Positions 23,701 through 35,700 of a stretch of DNA of 64,000 bases are shown one piece after another (position 1 is the first letter of the stretch; each line of letters begins with the position of its first letter). Source of the DNA: Tholera decimalis. Its lineage: Eukaryota; Arthropoda; Insecta; Lepidoptera; Noctuidae. A model generated the notes under the pieces. It was not told the DNA's origin, did no database searches, and worked only from the letters and a program-made list of their open reading frames with translations. The position numbers were made by a program, and so were the translations under genes. Location of the stretch: contig OW964578.2 in the NCBI GenBank assembly GCA_943138885.2, forward strand, positions 13,070,501 to 13,134,500. The letters run 5' to 3'.

Positions 23701-26700
23701 ACAGCGAGTACTAGTCTAGACTGCCTATCTGACCTCCACAAACCAGTAGCTGGGTAACACGATACCACTTGGACTGGAGTCAGGTATCTTGTCTTTCGAC
23801 TTCCCGTAACGACTGTCGAAGATAAAGCTCCAAATAATTTTTGAATCCTATAACTAATTAATTTTGGGTTCAACGGATCATATATTTTTCGGGTAGCTGG
23901 GAAACACGACTTTCTGGCTTCTGACAGCCGGGACCACAGAACAGATAAAAGAGGTTAGAAAGGAAATAGTTCCTGATTTCTATGAGAACGCGTGTCGCCG
24001 CTTGTCTCCCACTCCCACAGCTCAACTACAAGCAAGAGGCCCGTTACGTATGCGAATTACGCACACAAATAAATTACACACACTTAAATCGAGAGCTTGC
24101 TACTGATTGTAACTCACTGTTGATAAACATGGGCCGTGCATCAGGGCAAAGGACAAAACGTCAATGGTTGAAGTGAGAGGATGCAATACATTGTAAACGG
24201 ACTTGGTCATTGCGTTGATTAAGCGAGTACACATCGGGCAATGTATATTTTTAGTATCTTGTTGCAGTAATGTTGTTAATGTTCGGAATTTCATAGTGAT
24301 CAGAATATTTTTATGTTTTTTACAAATAAAATTGTAATTAAATGTTATTTTCGACTTACTGATGGAAAGATATACCTCCTCGCTCTATACTTGCGGTCTA
24401 ACTTTTTGTTTTACAGGTTATAATTGCACAACACGGCATTTTAAAGCAGAGCTACTTTGGAACACAGCCAAAGTATTCCGAAGCGCATTAAACGCGGTGA
24501 ATGAATTAATCGGTCGAGCTATGACTTTCGTATCATAAATGTGGCGCGCTCGCCACACCCACATTACTATTCCAACCTTATTCATCTATTCCGTGGCCGG
24601 GACCAACTGCTAAATGTGCTTTTCAAGACATGTAGAAGTCTTGAAATGCGGTGATCGTCAACCTAGTAGATAGAGTAGGTCCTCATTCTTTCTGTACTCC
24701 TACAGCCTTACAAATAAAAATGTGTTATACCGCATCTATTCCATCCTTATACTAGGTATAGTTATATCAGTTATAACTTAAGAATAAGTCGAGAATAATT
24801 TTTTACAAATAAACCAGTTATATCTTTGATATAACAACTCCTCCGTTATGTCAAAATGCACGATCTGGCAACAGTGCAACCAAAGAGAAACTACAAAAAA
24901 AATGCAGTTTGTCTATGAATTTCTTTCTTTTGAACTTTGTCAACTTGACGTTTCTCGAGTCTCGACCATATGTTCTGTTCTTTGTCATCATTCTTTGTAT
25001 CATCTTCAATCTGAAAGAGATGGATGAGAAACGAATTTCATGGAGCAGAACTGATACACATAGAAAATTACTTGTATGAGTAGGTGAAAGTTCTTACCTG
25101 ATTACGTCCCCAGTACCTCAAAGCAATCATTATTTGCAAAACAGAAGATAATCCACCGCCGCGCGTGTCCATATTGAGATATCTACCAATTAATTGGTCT
25201 AAAAACGTTACAACACCTTTAGAAAATCGATATTTTAACCGGAACTGCTCATCGCTATATAAAACAAAAGGATTTTCTCTTTTTTTAAATATTTTAACTT
25301 TTCTTTGAACCTGCATTAGATTTATAATGTTATTTACTTGTTCTACTTCTTCTATTGCATTTAATTCCATTATGAAAACTAACGTGAAATACTTAAATGC
25401 CCGTAAACAAACACAAACTGTGGTATTTTTAAGGTTATACTAGCTTTATACAAGGGTGAAGGCGTGAATAACTTCGGAATAACGGTTGTATGAATACAAC
25501 TGTCAAAGTTATACTTGATATAGGCTATTCTTTGTTTATTTGTAGACATTTTGCTTATTCATAATTTATTCTCGAGTATAACTTTTATACCACGTTTATT
25601 TGTAAGGCTGCTAGTGACTAACTATCAAATCACATAAAAAATATATCGCTATCAGCGATAAGACCGCCATTGTAACCGTAGGTTAAGCAATATTGTGATA
25701 ATACAGGTGTGTTTAAATTTTTTGTGTTCAATAAATATTCTATCTATCTAACTATTGTTTCCAGAACATGTCGCCGCTGTACCCGTTTGGCATGCCAGGC
25801 TCAGATAAGGACGGTCGGCACGGTGGTATCGACTCGCTCACTGGCCTACCGCATACCATACTTAGGTGAGTTGAATATTAGTGCAAGCACCATTCTTACT
25901 TGTTCCTACCATTGTTAATGTTCTGATTCGGTCTGTCTCTAGCTGTCCTCCCCCAGTCACGCCCTAAGCCGTACCCCACAGGGGGTGCCCTAAGCGTGTA
26001 TTTGCCTAGTTTAAGCCCTGGCTGTGCAGACTTTAATTAAAATTAACTAAGGCAGCCACAGACAAGTCCGGTTATGCAGCCCACAACCTCAGTTTTTGAC
26101 CAGCGAGATGCTACACAAAAAAAAAACTTCTTTCTTAAATAACTCAAAATGAGATGCATTTTCATCTGTTGGAGTGTGAAAGTGAGAACAGTTGTGACCC
26201 AGTAGTTACGGCCTCAACTTGCGATTTACAGGTCGTGGTTTTGAACGCAGTCAGGCACATTATATTGTGTAATTTATATTATCACCACTGCTCTCAAAAT
26301 ATAATAAAAGTTACATTTTAACGTGTTGATTCCTGGAACTCACACTAGGATTTCCTGTGTTGTCCTTCGTTCCGCCTACATAGTAGTATTACAATTTCAT
26401 GTAGTACAAAAAATTCGAAGCTATGTGGACTCGCGTGATGGATTACGGCCCATCCCCTCTCATAGAGAGGTCTGTGTCCCAGCAATGAGAACGTTACAGA
26501 CTGAATTATTATATTATTTTTGTGCACGCTAAGCCTTTGTGATTGGTTACAATATCAACACAGACCGAATATCATTTTATTTTAAGCATTGCGATGTATT
26601 TTTATTCACGCTGACTGACAATTGCAAAACTAATACTCACTATTTCTGTTTTATTTATCAGTGCTGCTTTAGAAGGCGGGTAAGATATCGCTTTTCTTAC

Positions 26701-29700
26701 TTTCTTAGGCCCTGTACTAGCACCTCTAGATAGAAACTTTCCCTGGTACTAAACAACTTGTTAGATTCGTTTTGTTAGATTATATGTCAGCGTACCACTC
26801 GAGTTAAATTGGAATGGGTAACGATCATTAAAAAAAATTAAACCAACTCCCAAAAAACACTGCAAGGTGAAAAATAACTTTAATTTCGGTAGTCGGTGTC
26901 TTTAGTTTTGTTTTTTCGTTTTTGGCACCGACTTCCGAAATTAAAGTTATTTTTCACTTTGCAGTGTTTTTGGGAGTCGGTTTAATTTTTTGTTAAAAAG
27001 TTTTTATTTCACTCTTTTTAGTTGGATGATTTTTAATTTACCTAGTTACAAGAGCCTAAATGTCAACTACTTATAACCTTTTACAAAATATTGCTTTTCC
27101 CAATGCTGGGCCGTTAATTGTTGAGGAGTTCTCCTGGTACTTCACCATCAGCTCTACATCACATATATATAATATAATATATATATAATATGCATTGTGA
27201 CGAGCATAAAGTGCTTAACATCCATATTCAATTAATCGAATCGCAATCCACTCAATACTTATTATTGAGTAGTTTCGGCGACCATCTGTGGTCTTCATCA
27301 TCAGTTCCACTTCCCCAAATGGTACTTTTTGAGAGCAACTGCATAAGTTACAATAAGAAATACTCAAAACGCCATAGGTGTGCCTATAATATTTGAAGAG
27401 TTCCCTCGATTTCTCCAGGATCCCATCATCAGATCCTGACTTTGGTGATAATGGGACCAATTTTGAAGTATACCCATTTGAACAAAAAAAGAATTTTCCA
27501 AATCGGTTCAGCCGTCTTCGAGTACTCGATGATCATACATAAAAAATATATATATATATATACGCGTCGAATTGATAACCTCCTCTTTTTGTCGTCGGTT
27601 GAAAAAATACAACAAATGATGTACAGTGAAACTTGATTATATTCACGCTCAATGGTCCCGCGCAGCGACTAAGTGCGGATTCCTAACGCAAAATAAGAAA
27701 AAGAACCTGGTTTTATGGACCATAAGTGAGAATTCCCTGTTACAGATAAATTCCATTCAGGTCCTAATCATTTTGTATTGAAATACCTCTGTTACTGAGA
27801 TTTTTTGAATTAGTGGCATTTAAAAAGCCTGTATAAGTATGAAAATTAATACCGTTTAAACTAGTTACGTCACGGTTGTTTAACATTCGAATTTTTTCCG
27901 TACTTGCTTGAAACGGTACATCTTTAGTAGGACCCTTTATAAATAAGATAGGTAACTGCCTTTTCAAATCTGTCTGTTTAGGAAACTGGTTAAATAAAAC
28001 GACTCTATAACTGATGGTCCCTTGAAATCCAAGTTATACAGGTTTCACTGTTTTAACAATTTTAATGTTGCACTAAAAGTCGTGCGAGGTTTCGATGGAC
28101 TTTATTAAAATAAAATATAATAACCCTACTTCTTTTGCAGTCGGGTAAAAAGCCTGCCTATGCTTGTAATCTATAGCCTTCCATAAGCTTCTAGCTACTT
28201 CCATACTAAGTTTCATCAAAATCCACCCAGTATTTTCAAAGATTGCCGTTTTATAATATTGGTATAGATGAGTATCATGATAAGAGCTTAAATATTAAAG
28301 AAATAATATGCAGTATACAGTAAAATAAAACTAGATAGACTATCCAGAGGTGTTGAATCAGACCTGTACTTCTGTGCTCAAACATCATACGCTTACGTTA
28401 AACGTGTGCATTTCTTCCAGCGACCCGTCATCCGTGCTGGGAGGAGTACGACTGCCTCCAGACACGGAGATTATCAAGTACACCTCCTCGTTAGCCGGGC
28501 CCAAGGTAAAAGCACATGTATGTTGTCAATATTTTTATTACTAATACATAGGTTTACTAAGTGGTAAAAATTTTTTAGCAGAAAATAGAACCGACGACTA
28601 TTTTTTGCAAAAATTTTTTTTTTCACGCTTTTTAGTGGGCCGGTTTGTAATTTATCTAGTTACAAAAGCCATAATGTCAACAACTTATCACCTTTTACAA
28701 AATATTGCTTTTCCCGATGCATAGCCGTTAATTTTTGAGGAGTTCTCCTGGTACTTGACCATCAGCTCTACATCACCATATGTATTCTAACGAGCATAAA
28801 GTGTTTAGCATCCGTACTCGAGTAATCGAATCGCAATCCACGAAATACTTATTATTGAGTAGTTTCAGTGGCCATCTGTGGTCTTCATCATCAGTTCAAC
28901 TTCCCCAAATGGTACTTTTCGAAAGCAACTGCTCAAGGTACTATAAGAAATACCCAAAACGCTATAGGTGTGCCTATAATATTTGAAGAGTTCCCTCGAT
29001 TTCTCCAGGATCCCATCATCAGATCCTGATTTCGTAACAATGGGACCAACTAAAAAGTATACCCTTTCAAACGCAAAAAGAATTTTCCAAATCGGTCCAG
29101 CCGTCTCCGAGTTATGAGGTAACATACATAAAAAAAAGAAGTATCAAGACGAATTGAAAATCTCCTCCTTTTTTTGAAGTCGGTTAAAAAGGATTATTGA
29201 AACAAGTTCCCTTCCACATATGACCCGTCTGCCTTCAAGAAAGAGCGAACAGGCAAATTCTGGGTTCACTCGTTTCATCGTAGACCTCATCTATGGCTTA
29301 CCATCAGTAGTAATCGAGGTCAAGAGCGGGCTCATCAGTAATAAAAAAAAGAAGGTTAGAGTGTTGGGATTGCAAGCCAATCTCCGGCCACCGTAGGCGC
29401 GGACTTGCGGACGGCGAGCAGGGGTAGCTCACCGTCCGGTTAGGACCAGGCCCGGGGCAACGGCGCCGAGTGTTGTGTGTTGTTGTAAACAAACAAACTT
29501 CTCTCCTTTATAATATTAGTTTTTCTTATATATGTGGCTGACGTACCTTTGAAAGGTAAAAGCCTCTAAGCTTTTACATTTCAAAGGTACGTCAGCCTCA
29601 TCATACCTTTAATCTAATTAATTATTACACCTAATTATACTACTATTAATATAAATGTATTATTGTGTAAGCGAGGGAGTTAGTGATTCAGCAACCATTT

Positions 29701-32700
29701 CATAAATTAGTTTAGCTTCTCCCGAATTAAGATAATATTGTTGTAAAAGCACCAACATTATACACATTTATAATATTAAAATAGATGATGACTCTATACT
29801 TATTGTGGTATATTGTCTGTTATCAGGCGGGTGCAGGCACAACGACACGAGGACGTAAAAAGACGATCTCCTTAGACCCACCTCACGTCAGCGTGCATCC
29901 TGCAGATCGGAATGCGCCGCTACCTAGCAAACGGCCTAAACTCGTAAGTATCATTCATCATCATCCACTTCATTGAATCTTAATACATCGCTAGTTCTGT
30001 AACTACTGGTCCTACGAGTAGATATAGCCGGAAAAGTGGCGGAAAACAAATACATTTTTAAAATTCGAACCGCACCCATTACACTATTGCCGTGAACCCA
30101 CTCCAGAGACAAGTATATTTAGCTTAGTTGGAGTTGTTAACAAGATTGCTAGTAATGTGAATTATACCCACATTGTTCGTTCTCTTTACATTACCAAAAC
30201 AAACATAACCCGCTTCGTGAATGAGTTTCGTAAATGCACTGGTCGAGTCAAAGCTCCAGAGCCTTGAACATCGACGACGAGTTGCAAGTCTACCGGTTTT
30301 CTATCGGTTACATTTCGGGGAGTGTGCGATGGAATTACACAATCTACTTCCGTCAAGCCCGTCCCATCATTGGACTGCGAGACAAACGGTGAAACGCCAT
30401 CGTTACATGGTGGACATCCCACCCATACGCACAAAACGTTTTGGGAATACTTTCATTGTGCGTACGACTAAGGAGTGGAATTCCCTGCCGGAGTCTGTGT
30501 TTCCCGATAGCTATAACCTAGGGGTCTTTAAGTCAAGTGAATAGGTTTCTTCTAGGTAAGCGTGCTCCATCTTCGACCACATCATCACTTACCATCAGGT
30601 GAGATGGTGGTCAAACGCGAACCTATTCCGAATAAAAAAAAGGTCCCATTCGATGTCCTCACAGGAATAGGATGTTGGAAAGCAGTAAATTCCGACGCCC
30701 ATTGTGTAATAGCTGCAAGGTGTTCCACTGCGAGGATAAACGAATACATAAATAAATAACTAACATTATTTTTATATCCCCTAAATTAAAAATTTTCTGT
30801 GGTATCGGAGGAGAGAGTGTACGAACCCGCTCCTCATTTCAATTGAGATTTGGTAAGATTTAGTAAGATTCTCTACTCCCATTTTTGGGCACGCCATTAA
30901 TATCTACTTCACTACTGCCGCCATAAGGTAAAAGGACGCATCTACATGAAGTACGAAACGGAGAAAAAAAATAAAACTTGTTTTAAAAATTAAAAAATTC
31001 GCTGTGCGAAAGGAAATAAACCTTATTACAATTTTGTTATGCAAAAGTGTGTATTATTGTTGGATCTTTCAGAAATTATATGAGAATTTTAATTAATTTA
31101 ATTTTATGTATTAATTAAATAACATTTTCCTTTTCTTTTTAGCAATAAAAATATAAGAAAGTAAGTTTTACTGCAATGAAAAGACGCTTCTGGCTAGAAA
31201 CGTCCTTTCAACGTAGTATTTTTTTAAACGCCTTTCCTACTTAGTGATGATGTGTTACCAGGTTCTAGTTAACTAAATAAAAAAGACGCTAATAGCCATT
31301 TGCTGCTTTTCAACTTAGTAATACTAATACTCATTTAACTTAAAAACTACCTGCCCCTTGTGGGATCCCTAACAAAACATCTTATGTTATAAACTGAAGT
31401 ACATTTTAACACGATAATTATCTTGTGTTAAATGAAACACAAAGTATGAGAAACTGACTTATATTCTTTATAAAAAATAGCAATTACACACCTTTCCCAA
31501 CATTAAGTTTTAAACTCTTAAAAAATTAATGATTAAGTATAAATAAAACTACCTAAATTTGTACTAATTATAGTAAACATTAATAACATTAATAATAATT
31601 ATCACAGCTTTGTAAGGAATCTCTTAAAATGAATAAATTTTCGACATAAACTTGAGTGAGATCAAATTAACACTACGACTTATAATATTTCATGAAATTT
31701 TTTCATGAAATATTACGCTTAAAACTATCCAAAAACAAAAATAATCAATATTATCTAAGTATAAGTTAATAAGTTTGAACGTTAACACAGTATTCAGAGC
31801 TTTGTATGTATATTTGTATTATAAAGAGGAAAGAAAAGCAAAAGGAAAAAATTGATTGTTTGCATTGAATTGGCTCCGAAACTACTGGACCAATTTCAAA
31901 AATTCTTTTTCCATTACAATTTTTCATTATCCCTGATGAACATATTATGCGATAGAATATTTTCAAAAATGTTAGGGATCCGTATGATATTATATATTAT
32001 AAAGAGGTACAATTTGTTTGTGTGAAGAGGAAGACATTTAAATCAAAACTAAGATTGTGCCAGAATAACCAAAATAAAATGAAAATGGACATCTTAGCCG
32101 AGCATCACAAATCTAAAGATTTAATACAGATAAATTGAATCCAGGACCGGGCATCCCTGTGAGTGTAGCCGGGCAACATGAATCTGCTCCCGTAGCTAAC
32201 TTGTTTGTAAAACATTTTAAAATTGATTCTAATTATAATCCAACATCGCAGATATTGGATACTGAGGATTTTGTGATGGAATTAAATGTGAGATTCTCAG
32301 CGAAAAGTGTCGCTACTGTAATAAAAAGCATGGTAAGGGGCAAATCTCCAGGGTATGGCTACCTCTGCCAAGAGTGCTGGCGATGTTTTACTCACTCTCT
32401 TTAAATCACTCTCATCTGCCCACCAACTTAATGAAAACGATAGTTGTACCCGTTGTGAAAGATAAGATCGGGGAAGCATCAGATCAGTCTTGGCCAAGGT
32501 ACTAGATAATTTTCTTGATAGATATATGGCGACTCGTATCGAATTGCATGATGCACAGTTTGGGTAAAAACCTGGTCTATCTACAGAAACTGCCATACTG
32601 TCGCTTAAGCAGACTGTCCAGTACTACACGTCTAGAAAAACGCCTGTTAACGCGTGTTTTCTAGACCTTTCCAAGGCGTTTGATCTGGTGTCGTATGACT

Positions 32701-35700
32701 TGCTGTGGCAGAAGCTTATTAATGATACGTCCGTGGATAAGGAAGTCATATCAATACTTCGGTTCTGGTAAAACAATCAATGGTAATCAAAAAATGGTAA
32801 AAATTGTGTCAGATGGGCAGGATCGTTGTCGGATGAATACAGGCTGAATTGCGGAGTGAGCCAAAGTGGCTTGTCATGAACCGATTGATCGTTGAGCTCT
32901 GTAGCACTTATCAGGGTTGTCACGTGGATGGAACCAGCGTTAAAAATATTAGTTATGCTGATGATATGGTGCTGCTGAGCCTTTCGATCAATGCGATGAG
33001 AAGTGTGCTTTCGATGTGTGAAAGGCACGCGGAGATCCATGGGCTTCGATACAACGCGAAAAAGAGTGAGTGAGCTACTAGTCTTGTAAGGCAGGCACAA
33101 GTTCTATCCAATTGTGCCTCAGTTAAAACTTTGCGGTATTGCATCAAAGCAAGTCACTGCTTTCATGTATCCGGGCCACTGGGTTTCTGAAGACCTAAAA
33201 GTCGGTCTGGACATTTAGTGTGAGCATAGGGCGTTGTCTGTTCGTTAGGACTACGCTGTTTACAGTGTATTGCCATTATTTCTACATATGCAGTCTGTGA
33301 GTTATCTACACTCAGGAGGCATACAACTTCCTGCGGGTACTGTATAATAATACGTTCAAGGTGTTGATGGGGTTGCCGCGCTACTGCAGTGCTTCGGGCA
33401 TGTTCGCCAACGCGGGAATAGACGATTTTTATGCTATCATGCGTCAACGATGCACTTCCATCATGCGCAGGGTACATGTCAGCCCCAACAGCATTCTAAA
33501 TTCGATAGCAGACAGATAAGACAGCCCTTTTTTGGGACATTGGGTACACCTACATGCCGATGTGGTGTAGTTGTTAAGTATTTTATTTTATGTTTCTGGT
33601 AGCTTCTAAGATTTGTTTGTATAATAACCCAAATGGATCTAACGTCTGTAATAAAAGATTATTTATTTATTAAAGCACGAAGGGCCGCGCGCGTTTCTCT
33701 GACTGCCTGGACGCAACTGAAGGGCGGTATTCTAACCGCGAGCCCCACTTCACCCCATATAACTAGCAATACTAAGTAGAAAGGGCACAATTGCCACTTG
33801 CGCCTGCTTATTTTTCGTAATACTAAGTTAAAAAGGCACATCTACGCAGAACAGTCTTTTCTTCTTATGACTATGCAGAAGTGTCTTTTAATTGTATGAA
33901 GAATTAAATATTTTGTAAAAAAATAAGACGTTTCTACTGAAATGCGTCTTTTCAACTTAGTGTACGTCAGAAATGTCTTTTCTATTTAGTAATATTTAAT
34001 TAATATGGTAGATACGTCTTATTTAACAGTGAGATTCATAGGGTTCTGCTTAATTTATGCGAAATATAAAAATACTGGCAGATGCCATTTTTTTTTCTGA
34101 TTAAGAATATATAGATAACTCAATTTCGAAATAAATGTTAGATGCGTCTTTTTTCCTTATGGCGGCAGACTACTTAAGGGGCTGTTATTCTTAGTTTGGT
34201 CTTCGTCATAATTATTATGAGCTGTCTTAATCAGAAAGAATATTATAAAGCACCGTATCCATTAGTTCGTCATTTTAGCATATATGTGTTTTTTATTAGT
34301 ATTATTACATACTAGCTTGTGACAGCGGCTTCGCCCGCGTGGGAAGTTTTTCCCGTGTAAATCCCGATCCCGTGGGAATTTCGCAAAATCCTTTCTTAGC
34401 GGATGACTACGTCATAACATCTACCTGCATGCCAAATTTCAGCCCGATCCGTCCAGTGGTTTGGGCTGTGCGTTGATAGATCACTATGTCAGTCAGTCAC
34501 CTTTAAGTTATATATATTTAGATTAGTATTATATTTATTAATATTAAGTATATTATTTCATTCCATTTTCTCGTACACATACCACAATGTGTTTTGTCAA
34601 CCCAAAGGTTGACTGGTAGAGAATGCCTTGCTGCATTAAGTCCACCCATCTAACACAATTGTACATAAAGTTTAAATAAATATGCCTATTATTATTTTAA
34701 TCTAAACATATAAATAAAATTTAAGTATCTGTCTGTTTTGAAAATAACAGTTATTTACATGATACTAATAAAACATAAACAAACTTAAATTTTTGTCTGT
34801 AGGTGTCTGTCTATTGGTATTCCTGTCTATTTTTCTGATTTTCCAGGCTAATCTCTGCAATGGATGAACTGATTTTAATGAGACTTCTGGAAAATATAGG
34901 GATGTCATAGCGCTACATATCTCTATAACTAATAATCTCTTTTTATTGACAGGACGAGTACGGCAACTCACGGTCGTCAGTGGAAGTGATCCGGCTGCCC
35001 AACAAACCGGACAGGCCCGGACACAACTCCATGTCCGGAACTCCACCACCCAATCTATCAGATTATGCAGGTATGTGTCATATTTAAATTTATAAAAAAA
35101 AAAACTACTTTAGAATGTTGTAATGAATCTTGACTGTCAATAAAGTTATTATGTTATGTTAGAATCATTGTCTATTGTCATTGAACGCAGCTTATTATCT
35201 TCGAATCTTATCGTTTCAGAGATGATAGCGCTACTTTCGCATTACAATCAGTAACCGAAAGTCAACTTATGAGATACTTTCGCCAGCTTAAATCTAATGC
35301 AGAAAGCTGTAATAAATTTACCTTGAATATGCTTTTATTAACTCTCCCACATATACTAAAAGCGATTACCGGTAGATTTTGTTAAGGATTCGATCCGCAC
35401 TGCGACGTTCCCTGACATCTGGAAAACTGCACTCGTTAGACCGTTATCCAAGATCACGAATCCGATGGACCTAAAAGATCTCAGGACCATTAGCATTCTA
35501 TCTTGCCTATCCAAAATGGCTGAAAAGGCCGTGTGCTAGCAGTTGTCCCAATACCTGGAAGCAAATAAAAGACTGCCTGAACTACTTATATTTCCCAGGC
35601 ATGGAAGAATCTTGTTATCATAAGATGGTCACCGATCCACAAACAGACCTCTGCAAGCGTTACTTAACCTCGAAGAACCCGTACAGCTGTTATTACTTAC

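Larger units (their letters stand above)
30915..34168. mobile_element. 3,254-bp element with long inverted ends, superfamily unassigned
   Basis: Left CTGCCGCCATAAGG(T)AAAA(G)GACGCATCTA; right is the complement of CTGCCGCCATAAGGAAAAAAGACGCATCTA. ACTA stands at both flanks (30911-30914, 34169-34172), a possible 4-bp duplication. The subterminal zones carry many variants of the GACGC(A/T)TCT/AGACG motif (31185, 31198, 31283, 33930, 33947, 34009, 34144). No transposase recognised; the centre holds an inserted LINE. Confidence 0.7.
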
